A stretch of DNA of 64,000 nt from Desertibacillus haloalkaliphilus (GTDB lineage: Bacteria; Bacillota; Bacilli; Bacillales; KJ1-10-99), in the NCBI RefSeq assembly GCF_019039105.1, contig NZ_JAHPIV010000001.1, positions 215,382-279,381 on the forward strand. The letters are read 5' to 3'. Both the position numbers and the translations under genes were made by a program. Below the pieces are notes generated by a model that saw only the letters and a program-made list of their open reading frames with translations, searched no databases and was not told the DNA's origin. Positions 46,027 through 54,977 of the stretch are shown one piece after another. Within the stretch, counting starts at the first letter, position 1, and each line of letters begins with the position of its first letter.

Positions 46027-48858
46027 ATGAGTAAACAACAAAATCGTTGGAATCAATTTATATCAACGTTAAAGGAAAAAAAGATCACCAAAGGAATTGG
46101 CATTACATATCAAGTCGTATGGAACTTAACATTAATTTTTATCGTCTTTGGGTTAATGGCCATATTCTTCGTTGGTGGCGCAGGTGCTGGCTTTTTTGCT
46201 TCGTTAGTTAAAGATGAGCCTCTACGAAGTTATGAAGAGATGGAAGCAGACATCTATAACTATGAAGAAATTAGCGAAGTCTATTTTACTGATGATGTCT
46301 TTTTAGGCGAACTTCCGACCGAGCTTGAGCGGAGAGAAATCGCACTAGAGGATGTCTCTAATTACCTTAAAGATGCGATTATCGCAACAGAAGATGAATA
46401 TTTCTATGAACATGATGGAATCGTTCCAAAGGCGCTTATGCGTGCAACCTTTCAAGAATTAGCGAATTCTTCTGTCCAAACAGGCGGTAGTACGCTCACA
46501 CAGCAATTAGTTAAAAACCAAATTCTCTCGAGTGAGGTTTCCTTTGACCGGAAAGCGCGTGAGATCGTCCTTGCCATGCGGTTAGAGCAATTCTTTGACA
46601 AAGATGAAATTCTTGAAGCTTATTTAAATGTTGTTCCATTTGGCCGCAACGCTTCAGGACGTCAAATTGCTGGGGCACAAGCAGCAGCAATCGGAATCTT
46701 CGGTGTGGATGTCAAAGACTTAAACTTACCACAAGCAGCCTATATTGCAGGGTTACCACAAAGTCCATTCGGATATACCCCTTTTAGAGGAAATGGTGAA
46801 GTCAAAGACAACATCCAAGCGGGTATAAACCGTATGAACACTGTGCTTAACCGAATGTTAGAAGCTGGCTATATTGATGAAGAGCAGTACAATGACGCAC
46901 TCAACTATGATATCAAAGAAAATTTTGCGACGCGAACACCTAGCTTAATAGAAGAATATCCGTATTTAACGTATGAAGTTGAACGTCGAGCGACTGACAT
47001 TCTTGTAGATCAAATGATTGATGAAGGTGACATTGACTTGTCTGACTTATCAAGAGAAGAACGTCTCGAAACACTAACTTCGTTACGAACCGATGCAAGA
47101 CAGGCACTTAGACGCAACGGTTATAAAATCCACACAACTGTTAACAAAGATATTTATGAAGCCTTACAAGCAGCTGTTGAAGACCCACAATATTTTGGTC
47201 CTGACAAAGAAGGCGAACCAGAAGAAGTCGGTTCAATCTTAATCAACAACCAGACAGGGGCAATTCTCGGTTTCGTTGGTGGTCGTGACTTTGATCGCGA
47301 AAACTTAAATCATGCAACACAGGCGCCGCGTCCAAACGGATCAACGATGAAGCCTCTACTCGCATTTGCACCAGCTTTAGATATTGGTGCGATTCAGCCA
47401 GGATCAATCGTTCCAGATACAGAAATGACGTATAGTGATGGGACGCCGTTACGAAACTTTGATCGCCGACACCGCGGACTCATTACCGTTCGTGAATCGC
47501 TTCAAGCGTCTCGTAACATACCTGCAGTTCGAAGTTTTCAAATGACACCGCACGATAAATTACGATCGTCACTCATCAATATGGGGATCCGTAATTTACA
47601 AGATGGCGAACCTTATGAAGCAAGTTCAATCGGTGGATTAACATATGGAACCACTGTTGAGCGGAATACAAATGCATTTACAACGTTAGCCAACAATGGG
47701 GATTTTATTGAATCCTACTTAATTGAACGAATTGAGACAAATGATGGTGAAGTCGTTTATGAACACGAGCCTGAACCTGTTGATGTGTTTTCACCTCAAA
47801 CAGCCTATTTAACCATCGATATGATGCGAGATGTATTACGACCAGGCGGTACAGCTAGCTCACTACCAGGCCGTTTAAACTTCCAAGCCGATTGGGCTGG
47901 GAAGTCAGGGACAACTAGTGATTTCCACGACTCTTGGTTTGTTGGAACGAATCCAAATGTTACATTAGGGGTTTGGATCGGCTATGACACCCCTAAACCG
48001 ATTGAACGTACGGTAAATGGTCTATCATATGGTGCTAGAACACAGCAAATTTGGGCCAACATCGCAAACGCCGCCTATAGCGCACGACCAGATGTCATGG
48101 CACCAGATCACAATTTCGAAAGGCCAGAAGGAATCGTTCGTCAATCGATTTGCGGTATTTCTGGATTGTTACCGTCTGATTTATGTCGCGAGGCTGGACT
48201 CGTTAGAACAGACCTTTTCAATGCGGCATTCATTCCAAATGAAGTGGACGACAGCTTACAACGTGTAAGATATGTGACCGCTAATGGAGAGCGTTATGTC
48301 TCGTCTGACAATACACCAGCTGAATTTACTAATCAAGGTGTTATGGTTAAAGATGAGTACCTAGAAAATGAACAATTACTAGGAAATCTCCGTGATAGTG
48401 GAGGGCAAATTATACCAGATCGAACGCTTTCGGAGAACGGCCAAGTACCAGGTACAGTTGCCAACGTTCGCATTAATGATGGACAACTTTCTTGGCAACA
48501 GCACAGTGATAACGACATTGTCGGCTACCGTATCTACCGGGCACCAATCGGGAGTGATTCCTTTGAACTCTTGACAAGTGTAAAAGGAAACGACACAACA
48601 ACGTCTGGAACGTTGCGCCGTGGTTACGATTATGTCGTTACAGCTGTTGATATCGAAGGACAAGAATCATCTCAATCATTAACCGTCAGTAGCGGGTCTC
48701 GACCTGATTCAGATAACGATGACGATCAAGAAAACAACAGAGATGATGATGAACCTTCAGATAACAATGAGGAAGACAACGAAGAACGTAATAACGATGA
48801 TGATAGAGATGAACGTCGTGACAATGATGATGAGAACCAAAATGAAGAAGACCGATAA
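46027..48858 (+). CDS. Class A penicillin-binding protein with FN3 domain and acidic tail
   Basis: A bifunctional peptidoglycan glycosyltransferase/transpeptidase of 943 residues. One membrane helix (about 34-58) is followed by the GT51 domain, with catalytic Glu122 in ATEDEYFYEHDG and GGSTLTQQLVKNQ. The transpeptidase has Ser439 in NGSTMKP, the SRN motif in ASRNIPA near 502, and KSGTTS at 626-631. A fibronectin type III domain (about 805-885) precedes a 55-residue tail made almost only of D, N, E and R. AGGAGG precedes the ATG. It is not at this site in B. subtilis but lies divergent to tyrS here; the exact PBP class name (PBP1A or 2A type) is not assigned. Confidence 0.93.
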   Translation: MSKQQNRWNQFISTLKEKKITKGIGITYQVVWNLTLIFIVFGLMAIFFVGGAGAGFFASLVKDEPLRSYEEMEADIYNYEEISEVYFTDDVFLGELPTELERREIALEDVSNYLKDAIIATEDEYFYEHDGIVPKALMRATFQELANSSVQTGGSTLTQQLVKNQILSSEVSFDRKAREIVLAMRLEQFFDKDEILEAYLNVVPFGRNASGRQIAGAQAAAIGIFGVDVKDLNLPQAAYIAGLPQSPFGYTPFRGNGEVKDNIQAGINRMNTVLNRMLEAGYIDEEQYNDALNYDIKENFATRTPSLIEEYPYLTYEVERRATDILVDQMIDEGDIDLSDLSREERLETLTSLRTDARQALRRNGYKIHTTVNKDIYEALQAAVEDPQYFGPDKEGEPEEVGSILINNQTGAILGFVGGRDFDRENLNHATQAPRPNGSTMKPLLAFAPALDIGAIQPGSIVPDTEMTYSDGTPLRNFDRRHRGLITVRESLQASRNIPAVRSFQMTPHDKLRSSLINMGIRNLQDGEPYEASSIGGLTYGTTVERNTNAFTTLANNGDFIESYLIERIETNDGEVVYEHEPEPVDVFSPQTAYLTIDMMRDVLRPGGTASSLPGRLNFQADWAGKSGTTSDFHDSWFVGTNPNVTLGVWIGYDTPKPIERTVNGLSYGARTQQIWANIANAAYSARPDVMAPDHNFERPEGIVRQSICGISGLLPSDLCREAGLVRTDLFNAAFIPNEVDDSLQRVRYVTANGERYVSSDNTPAEFTNQGVMVKDEYLENEQLLGNLRDSGGQIIPDRTLSENGQVPGTVANVRINDGQLSWQQHSDNDIVGYRIYRAPIGSDSFELLTSVKGNDTTTSGTLRRGYDYVVTAVDIEGQESSQSLTVSSGSRPDSDNDDDQENNRDDDEPSDNNEEDNEERNNDDDRDERRDNDDENQNEEDR

Positions 48859-48869
48859 CAATAAAGTAA

Positions 48870-48901
48870 AGAAAAGCTCGGGCGAGTGCCCGAGCTTTTC
48901 T
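48870..48901. terminator. Bidirectional terminator PBP/acsA
   Basis: AGAAAAGCTCGGGC and GCCCGAGCTTTTCT form a perfect 14-bp stem between convergent genes. Confidence 0.95.
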
Positions 48902-48912
48902 TATATCTTATA

Positions 48913-50628
48913 TTAGTCTTCCATTGTTGATAAATCACCTGTTGGTAAATCAAGTTCCCAAGCTTTTAAGACACGTCTCATAATCTTACCGCTTCGAGTT
49001 TTTGGAAGCTTATCACGGAACTCCATTTCACGTGGAGCGGCATGAGCAGCTAAGCCTTTTTTAACAAAGTTTCTAATGTCTTCTTTTAATTCATCTGTTA
49101 CTTCGTAGCCTTCACGAAGGGCAACGAACGCTTTAATAATTTCACCACGAACTGGGTCTGGCTTACCGATAACCCCTGCTTCTGCTACGGCTGGGTGTTC
49201 AACAAGCTTACTTTCGACTTCAAACGGCCCAACTCGTTCCCCAGAAGTCATGATTACATCATCAATTCGACCTTGGAACCAGAAATATCCGTCTTCATCC
49301 ATATACGCAGAATCACCTGAGACGTACCAGCCATCAATTTCAAAATAGCTGTTATATTTCTCTTCATTGTTCCAAATCGTTCTCATCATTGAAGGCCAGC
49401 CTTTTTTAATTGCAAGGTTGCCCATCCGATTAGGTGGTAACTCATTGCCTTGATCATCAATGATCGCCGCTTCAACACCAGGAATTGGTTTACCCATTGA
49501 TCCTGGCTTAATGTCCATACAAGGATAGTTACAAATCAATTGAGCACCTGTTTCAGTCATCCACCACGTATCATGAATACGCAGGTCAAATACTTTCTTA
49601 CCCCAGCGAACGACTTCTGGGTTTAACGGTTCACCAACACTTAACATATGACGTAGTGCTGATAGATCATATTCCTTAACGAGTTCATCGCCAGCACTCA
49701 TAAGCATACGGAATGCCGTCGGAGCACTATACCAAACAGACACCTTATATTTTTGTAATGTTTCATACCAATCATTAGGACTAAATCGCCCACCACGAAC
49801 AACATTTGTTACCCCAGCTAGCCAAGGGCCAAAAATCCCATAGGATGTACCTGTTACCCAACCTGGATCAGCTGTGCACCAATACACATCATCTTCTTGA
49901 AGGTCTAACACCCATTTTGCAGTTTGGTAGTGTTGAACCATGGCATTATGAACATGAAGGACACCCTTTGGTCTTCCAGTTGAACCAGACGTGTAATGTA
50001 AGATTAAGCCATCTTCGCGATCAACCCACTCGATTTCAAGCTCCGTGCTTGCTTCATTCATTTTCTTATTGAAGTCAATAAAAGTATCAGTCTCTTCAAC
50101 ATTATCGCCAATAATGAGGACTTGTTTTAAGTTTGGTAAGTCATCAACTGGTACACGTTCAACTAATTCAGGAGTCGTAATTAATACTTTTGCACCACTA
50201 TCTTCTAAACGATCACGCACGGCTCCTTCCATAAATGCTTCAAATAATGGACCAACGATCGCCCCTACCTTGATCGTCCCTAGAACAGAGAAGTATAACT
50301 CTGGTGAACGTGGCATAAAAATAAAGACACGATCTCCTTTTTCTACCCCTAAATCACGTAAAACGTTACCTGCACGATTGGAATTCTCCATCATTTGCTT
50401 GTACGTATAATTTTCTTCTCTCGTTGCGTCGCTATATGCTAGCGCCACCTTATCTTTGTTTGCCGATTCGGCATGGCGATCAATCGCCTCATAAGCCATG
50501 TTGACCTTCCCTGTTTGGCTCCATGAGAATTGCTTTTCTGCCTCTTCCCATTTAAATGTTTTTACAGCCTCGTCATAGCTTTTTAGGTTATTATTTCCTG
50601 TTACAGTTGGAAGCGTTTCCATTTTCAT
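48913..50628 (-). CDS. acsA: Acetyl-CoA synthetase
   Basis: AMP-forming activation of acetate. It has 571 residues (572 in B. subtilis) with high similarity along its length. The P-loop is LHYTSGSTGRPKG, TWWMTETGAQL follows, and the C-terminal catalytic lysine K548 in TRSGKIMRR is the residue acetylated by AcuA and freed by AcuC. The ATG at 50628 is preferred (GAGG 10 nt upstream); another ATG lies two codons on. It is transcribed divergently from acuABC, as in B. subtilis, and a palindromic cre-like site overlaps codons 3-7. Confidence 0.97.
   Translation of the reverse strand: MKMETLPTVTGNNNLKSYDEAVKTFKWEEAEKQFSWSQTGKVNMAYEAIDRHAESANKDKVALAYSDATREENYTYKQMMENSNRAGNVLRDLGVEKGDRVFIFMPRSPELYFSVLGTIKVGAIVGPLFEAFMEGAVRDRLEDSGAKVLITTPELVERVPVDDLPNLKQVLIIGDNVEETDTFIDFNKKMNEASTELEIEWVDREDGLILHYTSGSTGRPKGVLHVHNAMVQHYQTAKWVLDLQEDDVYWCTADPGWVTGTSYGIFGPWLAGVTNVVRGGRFSPNDWYETLQKYKVSVWYSAPTAFRMLMSAGDELVKEYDLSALRHMLSVGEPLNPEVVRWGKKVFDLRIHDTWWMTETGAQLICNYPCMDIKPGSMGKPIPGVEAAIIDDQGNELPPNRMGNLAIKKGWPSMMRTIWNNEEKYNSYFEIDGWYVSGDSAYMDEDGYFWFQGRIDDVIMTSGERVGPFEVESKLVEHPAVAEAGVIGKPDPVRGEIIKAFVALREGYEVTDELKEDIRNFVKKGLAAHAAPREMEFRDKLPKTRSGKIMRRVLKAWELDLPTGDLSTMED
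50608..50621. promoter_or_regulatory. cre-like palindrome at the acsA start
   Basis: TGGAAGCGTTTCCA is a 14-bp palindrome. It fits the CcpA consensus TGWNANCGNTNWCA except for complementary G/C at the two W positions. It lies within the first codons of acsA, where CcpA would act as a roadblock. acsA and acuABC are CcpA targets in B. subtilis. Confidence 0.6.
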
Positions 50629-50807
50629 TTCACATCTTCCTCTCTTATGTATTGGTTTCATATTTATTATAGTATATTTGGAATTTTTATTCAATTTAAA
50701 ATTCAAAGATAACAAGTTTGTGTCTAAAATGAATTCCTATAACAATCGACTATCCAATCATGTATAATGAAGTTGGTAACAGTTTTATGCACAAAGGTGG
50801 TAAATGA

Positions 50808-51440
50808 ATGGACCATATAAAAACCTACTATTCATCGGAATTATCTTTCGGTGATCGAACTCTTATCCTTGAAGGCCCCTTAAGTGGCCAACAAATTAAT
50901 GACTTAGATTTTCATGAAGGTCTTATTGCCTTTCGCAGCCCTGAAAGACAAAAAGAAGCGTTAATCTCAATTGCTGACCTCCCCGAAGGTCGAATTAATG
51001 TCGCACGTGACGGTAATATGATTATCGGTTACGTTACCTTTGTCTATCCCGACCCGATGGAACGATGGTCAGAGGGAAACATGGAAAATTTAATTGAACT
51101 TGGTGCTGTTGAAGTAGCTGCCGAGTACCGTGGTGCTCAAGTTGGTAAAAACTTATTACGTCTCTCGATGAGGGATGATGCGATGGAAGATTACATCATT
51201 ATAACGACTGAATATTACTGGCACTGGGATTTAAAAGGGAGTGAACTATCCGTTTGGGATTATCGTAAAGTGATGGAAAAGATGATGAATGCTGGCGGAC
51301 TTGTTTGGTATGCTACCGATGACCCAGAAATCTGCTCACACCCTGCCAATTGTTTAATGGTACGAATCGGGAAACGTGTGGATATGGAGTCCATTGAGAG
51401 GTTTGATCGCCTTCGCTTTAATAACCGTTTTATGTACTAA
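50808..51440 (+). CDS. acuA: Protein acetyltransferase AcuA
   Basis: A GNAT acetyltransferase that acetylates the catalytic lysine of AcsA and switches it off. It has 210 residues, as in B. subtilis. The GNAT core lies in about 20-150, with the acetyl-CoA binding turn in AAEYRGAQVGKNLLRLSMRD (Q/RxxGxG/A-like) near 105-124. AAGGTGG lies 7 nt upstream of the ATG. First gene of acuABC. TATAAT at 50762-50767 is a good -10 box without a clear -35. Confidence 0.95.
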   Translation: MDHIKTYYSSELSFGDRTLILEGPLSGQQINDLDFHEGLIAFRSPERQKEALISIADLPEGRINVARDGNMIIGYVTFVYPDPMERWSEGNMENLIELGAVEVAAEYRGAQVGKNLLRLSMRDDAMEDYIIITTEYYWHWDLKGSELSVWDYRKVMEKMMNAGGLVWYATDDPEICSHPANCLMVRIGKRVDMESIERFDRLRFNNRFMY

Positions 51441-51528
51441 ATGTTACACAAACAGCTTCATACTTAAATCATTGCAACCTAAAAAGGTTTCAAAACAACC
51501 TCTATTTTTCTAAGGAGTGTGACTTAAC

Positions 51529-52173
51529 GTGATTATTGAAGAAATCATGCACACGGATGTTGTAACCCTTACTGAAGATGCAACGATCAAAACAGCAATT
51601 AAAATGCTTGAAGAAAACCGCATTCGTCACATTCCAGTGATTGACGAAAACAATCATCTCATTGGAATTGTCACAGACCGTGACATTCGCGATGCGAAGC
51701 CTTCTATTTTTCATTCAGATGAACATAAGGAAGATTTATTAAAGCCGATCTCCACGATTATGGAGCGAGACGTATTCACAGCACACCCTCTAGACTTTGT
51801 TGAGGAAGTCTCTGCCATCTTCTATGAGCATAATATTGGCTGTCTACCGATCGTTGAGGATGACAAATTGATTGGAATTATAACTGAAACAGATATCTTT
51901 CATACGTTAGTCAAGCTGATGGGAGCTCATCAACCAAGCTCACATATTGAAGTTCAAGTCGAAAACATTACAGGTAAACTTTCAGAAATTGCGGCGATTT
52001 TCAAAAAGAGAAAGGTTAATATTACGAGTGTCCTTGTCTATCCTTGTAAAGATATCCAATATAAAACACTTGTCTTCCGTGTTCAAACGATGGATCCTCG
52101 TGCAATTATTGCTGATATCGAAAAAGAGGGCTACAAAGTACTTTGGCCAAATATGCCGGGAGTGATTGAATGA
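51529..52173 (+). CDS. acuB: CBS–ACT protein AcuB
   Basis: A 214-residue soluble protein with two CBS repeats (about 3-60 and 75-130; IPVIDENNHLIGIVTDRDIR and LPIVEDDKLIGIITETDIF) and a C-terminal ACT domain (about 138-205, VQVENITGKLSEIAAIFKKR). Probably it senses an adenine nucleotide; its role in acetoin/acetate use is unresolved. AAGGAG lies upstream of the GTG start at 51529. An 88-bp gap separates it from acuA, and it overlaps acuC by ATGA. Confidence 0.94.
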   Translation: MIIEEIMHTDVVTLTEDATIKTAIKMLEENRIRHIPVIDENNHLIGIVTDRDIRDAKPSIFHSDEHKEDLLKPISTIMERDVFTAHPLDFVEEVSAIFYEHNIGCLPIVEDDKLIGIITETDIFHTLVKLMGAHQPSSHIEVQVENITGKLSEIAAIFKKRKVNITSVLVYPCKDIQYKTLVFRVQTMDPRAIIADIEKEGYKVLWPNMPGVIE

Positions 52174-53336
52174 AAGAAGCTATTTTTGTCTATTCCCAAG
52201 ACCAACTATCCTATAAATTTAATGATGATCACCCGTTCAATCATCTGCGTCTGAACTTAACCTATGATTTACTCCAGGACCTTCACGCCCTTCAGGAGTC
52301 ACAAATTGTGGCTCCCCGTATCGCAAGTGATAATGAAATCGCTTTAATTCATGATAAACAGTTTATTGAAGCTGTAAAAGCCGCTGGGAAAGGGCGCTTA
52401 AGTCCTGGGATTGCCGCTAATTATGGATTAGGGACAGAAGATACACCCATGTTTGCAAATATGCATGAAGCAGCAGCCCTACTCGTCGGTGGAACATTAA
52501 CAGCGGTTGATCAAGTGATGGAAAAGAAAGCTCAACATGCAATCAACCTCGGAGGTGGACTACATCACGGCTTTCGCGGTAGAGCAAGTGGCTTTTGTAT
52601 TTATAATGACAGTTCGATTGCGATTGAATATATGAGAAAAAAATACGATGCAAGAGTCTTATATATTGATACTGATGCACATCATGGAGATGGCGTGCAA
52701 TGGGCGTTCTATGATGATCCAAACGTCTGTACATTATCAATTCATGAAACGGGACGATACTTATTTCCGGGAACTGGACATGTTAATGAAAAAGGATCTG
52801 GTAAAGGTTTCGGATTTTCAATTAATATACCGGTTGATGCGTTTACAGAAGATGAGTCCTTTCTAGAAGTCTATAAAACATCAGTTCGTGAAGTGATTGA
52901 GTTTTTTAAACCAGATGTCCTGCTCACGCAAAATGGTGTTGACTCACATTACTATGATCCGCTTACACATTTGTCAGCAACGATCGATATTTATAAAGAA
53001 ATACCAAAGCTCGCTCATGAACTTGCCCACGAATATTGTGATGGCCGTTGGATCGCTGTTGGTGGTGGCGGTTATGATATGTGGCGAGTCGTACCAAGGG
53101 CATGGGCAATGATTTGGCTAGAAATGATTAATAAACGTGAACTTGTCACTGGAGACTTACCCCTCTCTTGGGTTGATTATTGGCAAAAAGAGGCGCCTGT
53201 TCAATTACCAACAACATGGTCAGACCCTGACAACCTCTATCCACCTATTCCAAGAAAGCAAGAAATCACTGAAAAAAATTACAAAACACTTGAAAAGGCA
53301 TTATTTCATATCCGTAATGAAATGAAGATGAAATAA
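52170..53336 (+). CDS. acuC: Protein deacetylase AcuC
   Basis: A zinc-dependent class I HDAC-like enzyme that removes the AcuA-added acetyl group from AcsA. It has 388 residues. Catalytic features are visible: NLGGGLHHGFRGRASGFCIY near 127, the zinc ligands in YIDTDAHHGDGVQ near 163-175 and in LTQNGVDSHYYDPL near 252, and GGGGYDM near 298. The ATG overlaps the acuB stop. Last gene of acuABC, followed by a strong terminator. Confidence 0.96.
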   Translation: MKEAIFVYSQDQLSYKFNDDHPFNHLRLNLTYDLLQDLHALQESQIVAPRIASDNEIALIHDKQFIEAVKAAGKGRLSPGIAANYGLGTEDTPMFANMHEAAALLVGGTLTAVDQVMEKKAQHAINLGGGLHHGFRGRASGFCIYNDSSIAIEYMRKKYDARVLYIDTDAHHGDGVQWAFYDDPNVCTLSIHETGRYLFPGTGHVNEKGSGKGFGFSINIPVDAFTEDESFLEVYKTSVREVIEFFKPDVLLTQNGVDSHYYDPLTHLSATIDIYKEIPKLAHELAHEYCDGRWIAVGGGGYDMWRVVPRAWAMIWLEMINKRELVTGDLPLSWVDYWQKEAPVQLPTTWSDPDNLYPPIPRKQEITEKNYKTLEKALFHIRNEMKMK

Positions 53337-53374
53337 AACTTAGAGCTAGCAGAGTTCACTGCTAGCTCTAAGTT
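53337..53374 (+). terminator. Terminator of acuABC
   Basis: AACTTAGAGCTAGCAG pairs perfectly with CTGCTAGCTCTAAGTT (16 bp), then TTC. Confidence 0.9.
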
Positions 53375-53400
53375 TCTGAATCTTACTAACGTTTCTAATT

Positions 53401-54093
53401 CTAGATATGTTCAATCATTTGCTTCACAATTGAAAATGACTGTTTAGCCGCATGTGTCGTAAATGTTGAAAAGTTTACTGTTGCTTCACCATTTGCTTTA
53501 TCGGACATTGATCGGATGATGACAAACGGGATATGATTCATCATTGCTACATGAGCTACAGCTGCCCCTTCCATTTCAACACACTTTGCATCAAATTCCT
53601 TGCGCAACTGTTCTACATGTTTGCGATCAGCAATAAATTGATCCCCGCTCACCATTCGCCCTTTTACCACAGCTCCCTCTAATGCTTCAGCAGCTCGATA
53701 TGCAGCATCTACTAGATTTTGATCAGCTTGAAAATCAGAGGAATAAGCAAACATCGGCACTTCCCCTCGTTTAAACCCAAGCGGACTTGCATCTAAATCA
53801 TGCTGAATCGCGGAGGTGGAAATTACAATATCACCAATCTCTAATTGTGGATCAAGTGCCCCAGCTACACCAGTAAAAATCAAACAATCCACAGCAAACA
53901 CATCATGTAGGACTTGTGTTGTTACTGAAGCATTGACTTTTCCGACACCAGATTTACATAGCACCACTTGTCGTCCAGCAAACTGTCCTTCATAAAAGGT
54001 AATTGTGGCATGTACACGTTCACTTTCAACTGTCATCTCTCTTTGAATGAAATCAATTTCCTCATCCATTGCCCCGATGATTCCTATCTTCAT
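53401..54093 (-). CDS. mtnN: 5'-methylthioadenosine/S-adenosylhomocysteine nucleosidase
   Basis: Cleaves adenine from MTA and SAH in methionine salvage and SAM by-product recycling. It has 230 residues. It starts MKIGIIGAMDEEIDF with catalytic Glu12; FTGVAGAL lies near 75, the substrate block CVEMEGAAVAHV near 168, and the catalytic Asp198 in RSMSDKANG. The ATG at 54093 has GAGGTG 6 nt upstream; 13 extra codons are rejected. In B. subtilis mtnN is elsewhere, so its place between acuC and motS is a local insertion. It is probably its own unit. Confidence 0.96.
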   Translation of the reverse strand: MKIGIIGAMDEEIDFIQREMTVESERVHATITFYEGQFAGRQVVLCKSGVGKVNASVTTQVLHDVFAVDCLIFTGVAGALDPQLEIGDIVISTSAIQHDLDASPLGFKRGEVPMFAYSSDFQADQNLVDAAYRAAEALEGAVVKGRMVSGDQFIADRKHVEQLRKEFDAKCVEMEGAAVAHVAMMNHIPFVIIRSMSDKANGEATVNFSTFTTHAAKQSFSIVKQMIEHI

Positions 54094-54211
54094 TTCTAAC
54101 ACCTCATCTCTTAACGCATCACTATATGTCATGCTCGTCGGGTCATTGCCGCTTCTTGAATGCTTTTAGTAGGCCCTAAGCCCGTGTTACCTACTTCTCC
54201 CTCCTCATCAC

Positions 54212-54238
54212 AAAACCCCGAGGGCACTCCTCAGGGTT
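54212..54238 (-). terminator. Terminator of motPS
   Basis: On the minus strand AACCCTGAGG pairs with CCCTCGGGGTT followed by TTG; the motS stop lies at the start of the stem. Confidence 0.8.
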
Positions 54239-54977
54239 AGTACAAATCAGCATCATCATAGGTGGGGTCGGAGATCACAATGACGACACGACGATTTAAT
54301 TGTAAGTTTTCTACCGTAGTATTTGGTACAACTGGTCTTGTATCCCCATAACCAGTCGCAATAAAGCGCTGTGGGTTAAGTGCATGGTTATCGATCAAAT
54401 AACGAATCACACTACTTGCCCGAGCACCAGATAGCTCCCAATTGGAAGGATAACGATACGTAGCAATCGGACGACTATCTGTATGTCCTTCAACCTTTAC
54501 CATATTTGGGATCGCTGTAAGCAACACACCAACCTTATCTAAAAACGGCTCTGCCGTTGCTAGAACCTCTGCTTCAGCAGTTTCAAATAACGTTTGCTCT
54601 TGTAGGACAAGAACAACACCGCGGTCATCTCTCGTTGCGGAAATATGGTCTGTGAGATCGTTGGCATCAATGAATTGTTGAACCTCTTCATGTAGCTCAT
54701 CCATGATCATGTCATCTCTGTCGTCGATGTAATCATCCTCAAAAGGGTCAACCATTCCACTGCTTTCGTCTGGATGATCAAACTCAATCGCTGACGGAAA
54801 ATAATCAAAAATTTGTCGTTGCTGAAACGACTCTGAAATCGCCCTAAACCGTTCTGCATCAACGACTGACATTGAAAATAACAAAATAAAGAAAACGAGA
54901 ATTAATGTCATTAAGTCCGAGAACGTCACCATCCATTTCGGTGCACCTTGATCAACCTTGCGACGTCTACGCTTCAT
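54237..54977 (-). CDS. motS: Flagellar stator protein MotS
   Basis: MotB-like partner of MotP; forms the sodium-driven stator and anchors it to peptidoglycan. It has 246 residues: a basic N-terminus, one membrane helix (about 18-38) with the ion-binding Asp21 in FSDLMTLILVFF, a linker, and an OmpA-like domain (about 115-240, with VEGHTDSRPI and LSGARASSVIRYL). The start at 54977 overlaps the end of motP by 11 bp, with no strong ribosome-binding site, so coupling is expected. Assignment to the Na+ type follows the ccpA-motPS gene order and is not proven by residues I can read. Confidence 0.93.
   Translation of the reverse strand: MKRRRRKVDQGAPKWMVTFSDLMTLILVFFILLFSMSVVDAERFRAISESFQQRQIFDYFPSAIEFDHPDESSGMVDPFEDDYIDDRDDMIMDELHEEVQQFIDANDLTDHISATRDDRGVVLVLQEQTLFETAEAEVLATAEPFLDKVGVLLTAIPNMVKVEGHTDSRPIATYRYPSNWELSGARASSVIRYLIDNHALNPQRFIATGYGDTRPVVPNTTVENLQLNRRVVIVISDPTYDDADLY

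Noticed and set aside
48719..48916. Plus-strand frame over the PBP tail
   Set aside because: An out-of-frame shadow of the low-complexity acidic tail.
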